Shown here piece after piece: positions 17,589-26,685 of a DNA stretch of 64,000 nucleotides (positions are counted from its first letter, which is position 1; every line of letters starts with the position of its first letter). This stretch comes from an uncultured Clostridia bacterium (GTDB lineage: Bacteria > Bacillota > Clostridia > Christensenellales > UBA1242): the NCBI GenBank assembly GCA_934754375.1, contig CAKVHT010000001.1:496001-560000 (forward strand). Reading direction: 5' to 3'. The notes under the pieces are model-generated. The model worked only from the letters and a program-made list of their open reading frames with translations, did no database searches and was not told the DNA's origin. The position numbers and the translations under genes were made by a program.

Positions 17589-19370
17589 TTATTGTTGGTT
17601 TCCATGAGATTTGATATCTGCCAAAATCATTTTTTCAAATTCTTCATAAGAAATTGTTTCTGTATCTTTGCACCCACGTTTGCGCACGGCTACTGTCCCA
17701 TCTGCCATTTCTTTATCGCCAAGCACCAAAATATATGGCACTTTTTCAAGCACTGCGTTGCGAATCTTTTTACCAACTGATTCGTTTTCAACATCTGCTT
17801 CTGCCCTAACACCTGCAAGGCAAAGTTTGCGAGTTAGTTGTTTAGCATATTCGCTATTGTTTTCACTTACAGTGATGATTTTTGTTTGAACAGGGCTCAA
17901 CCATGTTGGCAAAACACCTTTTGTTTCTTCCAAAACAAAAGCAACAAACCTATCAAGAGAGCCAAGAATGGCACGATGAATAACAACTGGACGAACTTTT
18001 TGATTGTTTTCATCAATATATTCAAGTTCAAATCTTTCAGGAAGCTGATAATCAAGTTGCACTGTTGAAAGTGTGATATCATGACCGATTGCAGATTCAA
18101 CTTGCACATCAATTTTAGGGCCATAGAATGCTGCTTCACCTTCTGCTTCATAATAATTTGCACCGCTGGTTTTCAAAATTTCACGCAATGCTGCTTCGCT
18201 TTTTTCCCAAAGGTCATCATTTCCAAAGTATTTTTCAGTATTTTTAGGGTCACGCAATGATAAACGGAATTTATATTTTTTAAATCCAAAATCTTTATAG
18301 ACATCTAAAATAAGGTCAATAACGCCTTGAATTTCACTTTTGATTTGGTCTGGACGGCAGAAAATGTGACAGTCATTTTGGGTGAATGCCCTTGTGCGTT
18401 CAATACCACAAAGTGAACCGCTTGCTTCATATCTAAAATCGTTTGCAATTTCAGCAATACGCAATGGTAAATCACGATATGAATGTTGAAAATTCTTGTA
18501 CATAACCATGTGATGTGGGCAGTTCATTGGACGAAGCACAAAAGATTCGTCATCGTCTTTTTGCATTGCTGGGAACATATCGTCTTTATAGTGGTCCCAG
18601 TGACCTGATGTTTTATAAAGATTTACATTACCAAGAGATGGAGTCATAACGTGAAGATAGCCCAAAGCAATTTCTTTGTTCATAATATAATCACTCAACT
18701 GACGGCGCAAAATAAAGCCTTTTGGCAACCACATTGGAAGACCACGACCAACAAGGTCATCAAACATAAATATACCCAACTCCTTGCCTATTTTGCGGTG
18801 ATCACGTTCACGTGCTTCTTGTTCCAAACGCAAACATTCTTTTAAATCGTCTTTATTTAAAAATCCATAAACATAAACACGTGTAAGCATTTTATTCTTT
18901 TCACTGCCACGCCAATAAGCGCCACTTGCCCTATTGATTTTAAAACTAAAACCACGCAAAAACTTTGTGTTTTCAACGTGTGGACCACGGCACAAATCAT
19001 AAAAATCACTGCCAGTATGGTAAACAGAAATAATGCTGTCAGCAGGCAAATCATTAATTAGTTCAGTTTTATATGGCTCATTTTTAAACATCTCAAGGGC
19101 TTTTTCATGTGTTACTTCAGTGCGAACAAAATCTTCATTCCTTGCAATGATTTCTTTCATCTTATCTTCAATTTTTGCAAAATCGTCTTGATTGATTGTT
19201 AAATTGTCAAAATCATAGTAAAAACCATTTTCAATTGCTGGTCCTATTGCAAGTTTTACCTCTGGATATAATTCTTTTATTGCTTTTGCAAGGACATGCG
19301 ACATGCTATGACGATACATTTCTTGCTTTTTGTTAAATTCTTGTTGCTTTTCAAGTTCTTCTTTTTCCAT
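17589..19370 (-). CDS. thrS: Threonine-tRNA ligase lacking the TGS domain
   Basis: 593 aa. The editing domain starts almost at once (YRHSMSHVLAKAIKELYP, ~19-36) and contains the HxxxH metal motif; the class II catalytic core has motif 2 (RIAEIANDFRYE), the zinc Cys in NCPHHMVMYK, and motif 3 (RAILGSLDRF). The ~60-residue TGS domain at the N-terminus of most bacterial ThrRS is absent, as in some other Firmicutes. Controlled by the T-box directly upstream. Confidence 0.97.
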   Translation of the reverse strand: MEKEELEKQQEFNKKQEMYRHSMSHVLAKAIKELYPEVKLAIGPAIENGFYYDFDNLTINQDDFAKIEDKMKEIIARNEDFVRTEVTHEKALEMFKNEPYKTELINDLPADSIISVYHTGSDFYDLCRGPHVENTKFLRGFSFKINRASGAYWRGSEKNKMLTRVYVYGFLNKDDLKECLRLEQEARERDHRKIGKELGIFMFDDLVGRGLPMWLPKGFILRRQLSDYIMNKEIALGYLHVMTPSLGNVNLYKTSGHWDHYKDDMFPAMQKDDDESFVLRPMNCPHHMVMYKNFQHSYRDLPLRIAEIANDFRYEASGSLCGIERTRAFTQNDCHIFCRPDQIKSEIQGVIDLILDVYKDFGFKKYKFRLSLRDPKNTEKYFGNDDLWEKSEAALREILKTSGANYYEAEGEAAFYGPKIDVQVESAIGHDITLSTVQLDYQLPERFELEYIDENNQKVRPVVIHRAILGSLDRFVAFVLEETKGVLPTWLSPVQTKIITVSENNSEYAKQLTRKLCLAGVRAEADVENESVGKKIRNAVLEKVPYILVLGDKEMADGTVAVRKRGCKDTETISYEEFEKMILADIKSHGNQQ

Positions 19371-19454
19371 ACCATTCTCCTTTTGCTGGGTGGCTCAATT
19401 TTGCTTTTTATTATTTTTGCCAAATTTACTAACTCTAACAATTCGGTTAAAAAA

Positions 19455-19677
19455 CAAAAAACCCTAGCACTTTCAATGCTAGGGACGATATTTGACCGTG
19501 GTTCCACCCTATTTAGCAAACATAAAATAACATTTGCTCACTTAATTTTGCAAGTTTACTTGCGTTGACCTAATTGGTGGTTTCATTTAAAAGTTTGATG
19601 TGCAAATTCCAGCCAGCATGCACTCTCTCTTAACAGGGACTTTTAACCTACTTGTCCAATCAATAATCTATTGAGTT
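19455..19677 (-). promoter_or_regulatory. T-box riboswitch of thrS
   Basis: The minus-strand leader carries the invariant T-box core GGGTGGAACCACGG (19509-19496), which pairs with the uncharged tRNA acceptor end, followed by a terminator of eight perfect pairs (19462-19469 with 19477-19484) and a T run. An upstream AATGAAACCACC near 19570-19582 offers an ACC threonine codon as specifier. Uncharged tRNA-Thr would favour the antiterminator and turn thrS on. Confidence 0.93.
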
Positions 19678-19683
19678 ACTTTG

Positions 19684-19712
19684 ATTTTACAACCACAAAA
19701 TGCTAATGTCAA
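19684..19712 (-). promoter_or_regulatory. Promoter of the T-box-thrS transcript
   Basis: TTGACA (19712-19707), 17-base spacer, TAAAAT (19689-19684). Confidence 0.85.
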
Positions 19713-19728
19713 CAATTTTTAACAAATT

Positions 19729-20523
19729 TTAACATTTTGTAAAAACTTTAAGCCTATTTGAAAAAACATTGCTTAAAAAACTTACGGCTTCATACTCTTG
19801 ATTTGTGTTTAAATACACATCTATATAGTTTGGACAAGAATTTAAAACATTTGTTATAAAATCAATAGAATCATCACATTCAGCAATTTTTTTTATTTTT
19901 GCGTTTTTGTTTTTCATGTTATAAATACAATAATGATTGTCCTTTATCACCACTTTTATTTTATAAACCAAATTGTCCATGGTATTAATTAAAAAGCGAA
20001 TCACGTCCAAAAAAGTGCCAGAATTGAACAACATCATATTATCACTGCTCAATTCAGCAAGGTTGTCCCAATGTTTTTTTAGTGGATTTAACCTAAATTC
20101 AAAAAAAGAATCTAAATGCAAACTGTCGCTTACATTGACAACTTCATTGTTTGAATTTGAAAAAGATTGGCTAAAATTGAGTATGCTTTTAAGTGCTGTC
20201 TCGTCTGTTGATTTGTCAAACAATGCCAGCACCTTAATATAAGCACTAAAAGTAAGTTTGTCACAAAGCGGATTTTTGATTTTTTGGGTCAAATAATCAA
20301 CTTTATAAATGGTTTCAATATATTCCACAATGATATCACGCAAAATCTCTTCACATGGAGAAATAAAACTTTCTTCACATGCAAAAAGTAAATATGCAAA
20401 ATTGCTATCTTCATAACATGTTAAAATAGTTTTGCAAAAGTCGATTTTTGCCTTTACATTAGCATATAAAAATTCGATTATTCCCTTATTTTTAAGTTGA
20501 GTAGCCAGTGCTATCTCTCGCAT
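19729..20523 (-). CDS. YtxC-like protein (sporulation-associated family)
   Basis: 264 aa. The middle shows the pattern of YtxC: a secreted-looking FFEFRL segment (~142-150) followed by spaced hydrophobic and acidic residues (FLDVIRFLINTMDNLVYKI). In Bacillus and clostridia ytxC lies directly upstream of thrS, and the same arrangement holds here, which is the strongest argument. Members are needed around sporulation but their biochemistry is unknown. Similarity is partial, so this could be a diverged remnant in a lineage losing sporulation. Shine-Dalgarno AGAGGTAATT before the ATG. Confidence 0.6.
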   Translation of the reverse strand: MREIALATQLKNKGIIEFLYANVKAKIDFCKTILTCYEDSNFAYLLFACEESFISPCEEILRDIIVEYIETIYKVDYLTQKIKNPLCDKLTFSAYIKVLALFDKSTDETALKSILNFSQSFSNSNNEVVNVSDSLHLDSFFEFRLNPLKKHWDNLAELSSDNMMLFNSGTFLDVIRFLINTMDNLVYKIKVVIKDNHYCIYNMKNKNAKIKKIAECDDSIDFITNVLNSCPNYIDVYLNTNQEYEAVSFLSNVFSNRLKVFTKC

Positions 20524-20709
20524 AATTACCTCTATACTATCTTATGCACAATATAGAAAATTACTCATAAAAAAATTGTAAATTTTTGCCTAAAAATACA
20601 GTCAAATTTTATACCTAACAATCTAACAACAATGACCACTAAAAAATAAAATTAACACCATAATTTTTTGTTGCATAAACTGAAATATAAAAAACAAAAG
20701 GACGATATT

Positions 20710-20916
20710 ATGTATTATTTTTATTTTAGGTCTGGGTGTTACAGTTTTGTTAATGTAAGCAATTTAAGTTTGCCAATTTCAAGCACAATATATGGCAATT
20801 ATAATCCTTGCAACTGCACTTGTTTTGATTGGAGTGCCCCTTATCGTTGCAGGATTGGCACAGCAATAAACACTCGTTTGCAACCCGCTGAACAAACCTT
20901 GATTTTAGCAAACTAA
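20710..20916 (+). CDS. Small Cys/Tyr/Asn-rich protein, unknown
   Basis: 68 aa. Begins MYYFYFRSGCYSF and contains a CNCTC cluster at ~34-38 and further Cys near 10 and 46. The ATG at 20710 has a good ribosome site (AAAAGGACGATATT), and a bidirectional terminator follows the stop directly, so the frame is bounded by proper signals. An in-frame ATG at 20668 lacks a ribosome site. No family recognised; the composition (Asn, Pro, Ser, Cys, Tyr) recalls small surface or coat-type peptides, but this is speculative. Confidence 0.6.
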   Translation: MYYFYFRSGCYSFVNVSNLSLPISSTIYGNYNPCNCTCFDWSAPYRCRIGTAINTRLQPAEQTLILAN

Positions 20917-20945
20917 AAAAAACGACCACTGAGGTCGTTTTAAAT
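20915..20945. terminator. Bidirectional terminator
   Basis: Nine-pair perfect stem AAAACGACC/GGTCGTTTT (20919-20927 with 20933-20941) with A and T runs on both sides, serving the plus-strand small gene and the minus-strand methyltransferase. Confidence 0.9.
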
Positions 20946-20953
20946 TATTATTT

Positions 20954-21553
20954 TTAAGCTTTGATACTTTTTAAAATATAGTAGCCTTTATTTCTTTCAA
21001 TGATTTCGCAATTGCCAAAAATATCAATTAAATGTTTTTTAAGGCTTTCCATACCATGGTCTTTGCGAATTACAAGCACAAGTTGCCCATTGCTGTTTAA
21101 ATGGTTAAAAGCCCCTTCCATAAGGCTGAAAAGCAACTGTTTACCTGTTTTGATTGGTGGATTTGTGATAATGTTATCATACATCTCTGTTACTGCAAAA
21201 AAGCCATCACTTTCAAACACATTTGTCAATCGCTGAACATTGTTTGTTATGGTATTTTGACGGCTCAACTTCACTGCCGTTCCATTAATATCAACCATAT
21301 CGACCTTTACAGCATATTTCTTGGCAAGCGTTATCCCAATAACACCCAACCCACAACCAAGGTCAAGGCAATTGCCAGAGATTTTGCATTTTTTTGCAAT
21401 TGTTTCAAGCAATGTGCGTGTTCCGTCATCAATCCTGTTTTTAGAAAAAATGCTGTCGCAACTGCGAAAGCATAAATTCATATCTAAAATTTGGTCATTA
21501 AAATCAAAGAAGTCTGTTGCGACATGCTCTTTGTCAATAAAATAATGTTGCAT
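20954..21553 (-). CDS. Class I SAM methyltransferase, RsmC/RlmG-like
   Basis: 199 aa. Motif I LDLGCGLGVIGI (~64-75), an acidic residue after VDMVDING and the catalytic ITNPPI (NPP-type motif IV, ~123-128) mark an N-methylating enzyme of the small methyltransferase domain group that modifies guanine N2 in rRNA. The lone 200-residue domain matches the Gram-positive YbxB type rather than the two-domain E. coli RsmC. Start chosen at 21553 (AAAGG upstream), one base after the stop of the preceding membrane gene, so it is coupled to it. Confidence 0.88.
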   Translation of the reverse strand: MQHYFIDKEHVATDFFDFNDQILDMNLCFRSCDSIFSKNRIDDGTRTLLETIAKKCKISGNCLDLGCGLGVIGITLAKKYAVKVDMVDINGTAVKLSRQNTITNNVQRLTNVFESDGFFAVTEMYDNIITNPPIKTGKQLLFSLMEGAFNHLNSNGQLVLVIRKDHGMESLKKHLIDIFGNCEIIERNKGYYILKSIKA

Positions 21554-21554
21554 A

Positions 21555-21812
21555 TTAACCTTTATAGAATGTGTTTTCAATTGGCAAAGCAATCAAAATT
21601 AAACCTATCAAAATCAAGCAAATGCCAGTTATGAAAAGACCTTTGTATAATTTGTCGTTTTGTGGCAAACTGTCTGTGTGACGTTTGAACATTGTAATAC
21701 GTTTTGCAAGCATGCAAATTGCAACACCAATTGCTGCTACAACCATACCTGAAATAACTGTATATCTTAACAAGAATTCCCAAACACTTACAAATGATAA
21801 TAATGTTGACAT
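21555..21812 (-). CDS. Small membrane protein, unknown
   Basis: 85 aa with two long hydrophobic segments (about 15-35 and 58-78) separated by a basic cytoplasmic-type loop (KRITMFKRHTDSLPQNDK). No family recognised. First gene of a two-gene unit with the methyltransferase behind a consensus promoter. Confidence 0.75.
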   Translation of the reverse strand: MSTLLSFVSVWEFLLRYTVISGMVVAAIGVAICMLAKRITMFKRHTDSLPQNDKLYKGLFITGICLILIGLILIALPIENTFYKG

Positions 21813-21875
21813 AATATACTCCTAAAACTTGCAACCTGCTGTTTGACCGCAACAAGTTTGTTTAAATCTGGCATT

Positions 21876-21904
21876 ATAATAACACAATGTTTTTTTGTTG
21901 TCAA
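21876..21904 (-). promoter_or_regulatory. Promoter of the 21812-20954 unit
   Basis: TTGACA (21904-21899), 17-base spacer, TATTAT (21881-21876). Confidence 0.8.
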
Positions 21905-21918
21905 TACAGATTTTGCGT

Positions 21919-22440
21919 TTATCTTGATTTTTTAGGCATATTTTTTATTAAATAATAAACTGTGTAACCAACATAAATTATGCCTGTCAAGATAGATGCA
22001 ATTGTGCATACTGTAAGGATTGTTGCATAGGCATAAGCAAATGTCATTGAAAACATCGTCAAGCATTCGAAAAGAACCGCACAATAAGCAACAGAATCAA
22101 CAAATTCAGGCAATGCTTGGTCAAACAACAAAACCTCGCATGCTGATTTTAAAGCAATAATAATAATTGCACTTATACCAACAACCCTATTCAAAATCCC
22201 CATAGACATAAACAATGCAAGCAAAACTAAACTTGTGGCAATGTTTGCAATTGCACTTACAACAGTTTGATATTTTATTTGTCTGTTCCTAAAAATTTCT
22301 CTCCAAATTTTGCAAAGCAATATACCAGCAACAAACAATCCTACTGACCAAACTGGCAAAAACAATTTTGCAAAAATTGCAAGTGGTAACAATGCCATTT
22401 CTAGTGCAAACATAAGTTTAAAATATGTATCTTTTTTCAT
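21919..22440 (-). CDS. Integral membrane protein, unknown
   Basis: 173 aa with about five membrane helices and a short basic C-terminus (KNMPKKSR). No motif or family is recognised. The ATG follows GGAGTAGAG. Next to the divergent ABC importer, but nothing links their roles. Confidence 0.75.
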   Translation of the reverse strand: MKKDTYFKLMFALEMALLPLAIFAKLFLPVWSVGLFVAGILLCKIWREIFRNRQIKYQTVVSAIANIATSLVLLALFMSMGILNRVVGISAIIIIALKSACEVLLFDQALPEFVDSVAYCAVLFECLTMFSMTFAYAYATILTVCTIASILTGIIYVGYTVYYLIKNMPKKSR

Positions 22441-22622
22441 CTCTACTCCAACTAGCTTAACTTATTTTGTTGCAAGCATTGTATCAAAATTAATTCCATT
22501 TGACAAACTTTTAATGCCTTTTTAATCAAATTTTCATGGGCTTTTAACATAAATTTGCCTTAAACATAGAATGGAAGTATGGAAGCATTAAACCACTATA
22601 AATCTTCCAAAAAGGAGACTTG

Positions 22623-23648
22623 ATGAAAAAATTTTCTATTTTACTTGTCGCCATTATGTCGGTGTTTGCCGTTTTGATTACGTCCACTGGCTGTAAGAAA
22701 AAAGACGACAATGTTTTGCACATCAGTGAAGTGACACATTCAATCTTCTATGCCCCGCTTTATGTCGCCATGAACAAAGGCTATTTTGAAGATGAAGGCT
22801 TAAAAATCGAACTTACCAATGCTGGCGGAAGCGACACTGTGATGACAAGTTTGATTTCAAATAGTGCCGACATTGGTTTGATGGGGCCTGAAAGCGCAGT
22901 CTATGTGCGCAACAACGGTATGCAAAATGCACCTGTTATCTTTGCTCAACTTACTGCTTGTGATGGTTCTTTCTTGGTTGGCAGAAATGCAACCGACAAT
23001 TTTGACTGGCAAACTTTAAAAGGCAAACACATTATTGCTGGACGCAAAGGCGGTATGCCAGCCATGACCCTTGAATACATTTTGAAACAACATGGTTTAA
23101 AACCGGGTGCAGAATTGGGTGCTGATGTTGACACCATTTTAGACACCACAATAGCATTTAACCTTACAAGTTCATCTTTTGTTGCTGGCACAGGCGACTT
23201 TTGCACCATGTTTGACCCAGTTGCAAGCCAATGTGAATTTGACGGCACTGGCAACATTGTTGCTGCCCTTGGTGACGAAGTAAAAGATGTGCCTTACACT
23301 TGCTTTGTTGCAACAAATGCTTATTTGCAAAATAATTCAAGCAAAATTGACAAATTTATGCGAGCACTCAAAAAAGGTTACAACTACCTTATTTCTGCAA
23401 ACACAGCAAACGACAATGCAAAAATTTTATCAGCACTTAAACCATCATTTAATACCACTGCTGATGCTTTGATTTTGGCTTCTGTTAAAAACTATATTAG
23501 AATTGGCGCTTATGCAAGCAGTTTTGTGCTTAAACAATCATCTTGGGATTTGATGCTCGATATTATCGAAGGTGCTGGCGAATTGACAAATCGTGTTGAT
23601 TGGGCAAAGGCTGTGAATACGACATTTGCAACAAAAGTTGAAAACTAA
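22623..23648 (+). CDS. ABC transporter substrate-binding lipoprotein (SsuA/TauA/NMT1-like)
   Basis: 341 aa. A type II signal peptide ends in STGC (Cys at ~24). The mature part shows the NMT1/SsuA layout: the opening EVTHSIFYAPLYVAMNKGYFEDEGL (in segments), then IGLMGPESAVY, GRKGGMPAM and FCTMFDPVA. Such proteins capture sulfonates, nitrate, riboflavin or thiamin precursors. No riboswitch, e.g. TPP, is visible upstream, so the substrate stays open. ATG at 22623 behind AAAAAGGAG; first gene of a three-gene importer operon. Confidence 0.88.
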   Translation: MKKFSILLVAIMSVFAVLITSTGCKKKDDNVLHISEVTHSIFYAPLYVAMNKGYFEDEGLKIELTNAGGSDTVMTSLISNSADIGLMGPESAVYVRNNGMQNAPVIFAQLTACDGSFLVGRNATDNFDWQTLKGKHIIAGRKGGMPAMTLEYILKQHGLKPGAELGADVDTILDTTIAFNLTSSSFVAGTGDFCTMFDPVASQCEFDGTGNIVAALGDEVKDVPYTCFVATNAYLQNNSSKIDKFMRALKKGYNYLISANTANDNAKILSALKPSFNTTADALILASVKNYIRIGAYASSFVLKQSSWDLMLDIIEGAGELTNRVDWAKAVNTTFATKVEN

Positions 23649-23673
23649 ATTTCATTTTATAAGGTGGTGAACA

Positions 23674-24477
23674 ATGCAAACGGACACTAAAAACACCGCT
23701 AAAAAACATGATTCGCTTGTTGAAATAAAAAACATGAATTTGATATATCAAAGTTTAGATAGTGAAACTTTTGCTTTGCAAGATATCAATCTTACCATAA
23801 ACAAGCATGAATTTGTTGCGATTGTAGGTCCATCAGGGTGCGGAAAAACAACTATTTTATCTTTAATCGCTGGCTTGATAAAACCAACCGCTGGACATAT
23901 AACTGTTGATAACAAACAACCAAACGTAAAAGATGATATATGCGGTTATATGTTTCAACGTGACAATCTTCTGCCCTGGCGAACCATAGAAAAAAACATA
24001 TATTTTGGGCTTGAAATCAAGCATAAAAACACGGTTGAACGCAAAAACTATGCCCTTGCACTTGCAAACAAGTATGGCATTGGCGAATTTTTAAAAAAGC
24101 ACCCAAGCGAATTAAGCGGTGGTATGCGTCAACGTGTGGCTTTGATAAGAACTTTGGCATTAAAGCCTGAACTGTTGTTGCTTGATGAACCTTTTAGTGC
24201 ACTGGACTATCAAACAAGGCTTGAATTGTGCGACCACATTTTTGAAATTATAAAAAAAGAAAATAAAACTGCAATTTTGGTTACGCACGATATTCAAGAA
24301 GCAATCAGCATGAGTGATAAAATAATTGTTTTATCCGCACGACCTGGCAAAGTGAAGGCAATTCACTCTCTTGATTTTGACAAAAGCATAACACCTTTTG
24401 AAAGGCGAAAAACCACAAAAGCAAAAAAATTATTTGATACTATTTGGCAGGAAATTCAAGATGAAAAACAAAAATAA
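23674..24477 (+). CDS. ABC transporter ATPase (SsuB/TauB-like)
   Basis: 267 aa. Walker A GPSGCGKTT (~53-61), Q-loop in GYMFQRDNLLPW, signature LSGGMRQR, Walker B LLLLDEPFSALD and the switch His in LVTHDIQEA are all intact. The FQRDNLLPWRT form is typical of the nitrate/sulfonate/thiamin-precursor importers. Powers uptake with the flanking binding protein and permease. Its end overlaps the permease start by 17 bases. Confidence 0.95.
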   Translation: MQTDTKNTAKKHDSLVEIKNMNLIYQSLDSETFALQDINLTINKHEFVAIVGPSGCGKTTILSLIAGLIKPTAGHITVDNKQPNVKDDICGYMFQRDNLLPWRTIEKNIYFGLEIKHKNTVERKNYALALANKYGIGEFLKKHPSELSGGMRQRVALIRTLALKPELLLLDEPFSALDYQTRLELCDHIFEIIKKENKTAILVTHDIQEAISMSDKIIVLSARPGKVKAIHSLDFDKSITPFERRKTTKAKKLFDTIWQEIQDEKQK

Positions 24478-25390
24478 ATTTCCGTCTTTAAGCAAATCAA
24501 ACAAGGCAAAATCAATTACTAACAACTGGCTATATAGTATTGATAAAGAAAAGACACAACAACATAATGGTAAAAAATTAAAAAAGCCAAAACAAACATT
24601 CAGTGTTGCACACAAAAAATTTTTGGCAAAGCATCGTGCAAATAAAGCCATTATTATGCTAACGCAAATTGTCATTTTGGTTGGATTGATTGTTGCCTGG
24701 GAGTTGCTTACCAAGTTTGAAATAATAAGTTCGTTTTTCTTTTCAAGTCCAAGCAAAATCATTCAAACAATCGGCGAACTTTATCGTTCAGGGGAACTGA
24801 TTTATCATGCTTCAATCACTCTTAAAGAAACGTTGATTGGCTTTGCAATTGCCACATCAATTGGCTTTATTGTTGCTTTTACATTATGGTACAGCGACTT
24901 TTTGCACTGTGTATTGGAGCCTTATTTGGTTGTTCTTAACAGCTTGCCAAAAATTGCTCTAGGACCAATAATTATCATTTGGTTTGGTGCAGGAAGCAAA
25001 GCCATTGTATTTATGTGTATATTGATTGTAATTATCGTTACAATCATGAATATATTAAATTCTTTTACAAGTTGCGACAAACAACTGATTGCCCTAACCC
25101 GTTCACTGGGTGCAAGCAAAATGCAAATATTTTTAAAACTTGTATTGCCTTCTTCACTTAAAGATATTGTTTCAACTTTGAAAATCAATGTTGGCTTAAG
25201 TTGGATTGGTGCAATTATGGGCGAATATTTAGTCAGCAAAGCTGGGCTTGGTTATTTGCTTATTTATGGTGGTCAAGTGTTTAACCTTAACCTTGTTATG
25301 ACTTCAACGGTCATTCTTTGTTTGCTGGCTTCTGTTATGTATTTTGCTGTTGCTATATTTGAAAAATTAATGAACAAATTATATCAATAG
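24461..25390 (+). CDS. ABC transporter permease (SsuC/TauC-like)
   Basis: 309 aa. After a basic, hydrophilic ~60-residue N-terminal extension come six membrane segments and the EAA loop for docking the ATPase (SLGASKMQIFLKLVLPSSL). The extension is longer than in most SsuC proteins. ATG at 24461 is preceded by AGGAAA inside the ATPase gene. Ends the importer operon at a strong terminator. Confidence 0.92.
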   Translation: MKNKNKFPSLSKSNKAKSITNNWLYSIDKEKTQQHNGKKLKKPKQTFSVAHKKFLAKHRANKAIIMLTQIVILVGLIVAWELLTKFEIISSFFFSSPSKIIQTIGELYRSGELIYHASITLKETLIGFAIATSIGFIVAFTLWYSDFLHCVLEPYLVVLNSLPKIALGPIIIIWFGAGSKAIVFMCILIVIIVTIMNILNSFTSCDKQLIALTRSLGASKMQIFLKLVLPSSLKDIVSTLKINVGLSWIGAIMGEYLVSKAGLGYLLIYGGQVFNLNLVMTSTVILCLLASVMYFAVAIFEKLMNKLYQ

Positions 25391-25441
25391 ACTTGTGCTG
25401 AATAAAATTTTAAAACGCAAAAGTTTATTGTTGTTCCATAC

Positions 25442-25474
25442 AAAAAAGGAGAATTTTCACAATTCTCCTTTTTG
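25442..25474. terminator. Bidirectional terminator between importer and ftsZ
   Basis: 13-pair perfect stem (25443-25455 with 25461-25473), five-base loop, A/T runs on both sides. Ends both convergent units. Confidence 0.95.
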
Positions 25475-25507
25475 CATTAAATATTTAATATTACCTGCTC
25501 TATTTTA

Positions 25508-26671
25508 TTATCTTTTAAGTTTACGAAGGAAAGGTGGCAAATCGTCATCACTTAAAAATGGCTTTTTTGCTTTTATTGAAATATCTTCCACCTCGTCTTC
25601 GTGTTCTTCAATTGGTGGTTCAACTGGTTGAGTTTGTTGTTGAGGTTCTTCTTGCTTAACAGGTTCTGTAAATGGACGTATATTTGCACTATTATCTTTA
25701 AATTGTGGCACGGCTTCTTGTGGTTTGTTTTTATCGTCAAATCCTGTTGCAATAACTGTGATTTCTGTTTCGCCTGTTGTGTCGTTATTGATACGTGCAC
25801 CAAAGATGATATTGCAATCTTTATCTGCAACGTCACGCACAAGGTCAACTGCTTCATAAACTTCACTTAAAGTTAAATCACGTCCACCTGTGATGTTAAT
25901 CAAAATGCCAGTAGCCCCTTCAATGCTTGTCTCCAACAGTTGGCTGGTAACCGCTTGACGAACAGCTTCAATTGTTTTGTTTGCACCACGACCTTTGCCA
26001 ATACCCATGTGTGCAATGCCCTTGTCACGCATGATTGTTGATACATCGGCAAAGTCCAAGTTGATTAAACCTGGCACAGAAATCAGTTCACTAACACCCT
26101 GAATTGCTTGTCGCAAAACATCGTCTGCATAGCGGAAAGAATCAAGGAAAGATACGTCTTTTTTGAGGATTGTGTAAAGTTTTTCATTTGGAATAACAAC
26201 CAAACTATCAACATATTTACGCAACTCTGCAATTGCATTGTCTGCATTCCTTGCCCTTGTTGGTGCTTCAAATTTAAATGGTTTTGTTATAACACCAATT
26301 GTTAAAATGCCCATTTCTTTTGCCAAACGTGCAATAACCGGTGCTGCACCACTGCCAGTGCCACCGCCCAAACCTGCTGTGATAAACAACAAATCTGTAT
26401 CTTGCAACATCTTTTTAATGTCCTCAACACTCTCTTCTGCGGCTTCACGGCCACGGTCTGGATTTGCACCCGCACCAAGCCCTTTTGTTAATGTTTTGCC
26501 AATTTGAATTGTTTCGTCTGCACGAGACATGTTTAAGTCTTGTTGATCTGTATTTACAGCGATAAAATAAGCACCTGTGATGCCTGCATTAACCATACGA
26601 TTGACAGCATTGTTGCCACCACCGCCAACACCGACTACTTTAATTTTACAAATATTGTTTGATAAATCCAT
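25508..26671 (-). CDS. ftsZ: Cell division GTPase FtsZ
   Basis: 387 aa, standard length. Nucleotide site GVGGGGNNAVNRM (~14-26), tubulin signature GGGTGSG (102-108), T7-loop NLDFADVSTIM, a variable Gln/Glu/Pro-rich linker (~315-370) and the conserved C-terminal peptide DLPPFLRKLKR that binds FtsA. Forms the division ring. Downstream partner of ftsA with 14 bases between. Confidence 0.99.
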   Translation of the reverse strand: MDLSNNICKIKVVGVGGGGNNAVNRMVNAGITGAYFIAVNTDQQDLNMSRADETIQIGKTLTKGLGAGANPDRGREAAEESVEDIKKMLQDTDLLFITAGLGGGTGSGAAPVIARLAKEMGILTIGVITKPFKFEAPTRARNADNAIAELRKYVDSLVVIPNEKLYTILKKDVSFLDSFRYADDVLRQAIQGVSELISVPGLINLDFADVSTIMRDKGIAHMGIGKGRGANKTIEAVRQAVTSQLLETSIEGATGILINITGGRDLTLSEVYEAVDLVRDVADKDCNIIFGARINNDTTGETEITVIATGFDDKNKPQEAVPQFKDNSANIRPFTEPVKQEEPQQQTQPVEPPIEEHEDEVEDISIKAKKPFLSDDDLPPFLRKLKR

Positions 26672-26685
26672 AATATCACCCTCTT

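Noticed and set aside
22441..22622. Possible TPP or other riboswitch before the ABC importer
   Set aside because: No TPP core (CTGAGA) or other conserved element; only a weak GGAAG/CTTCC hairpin before the ribosome site.
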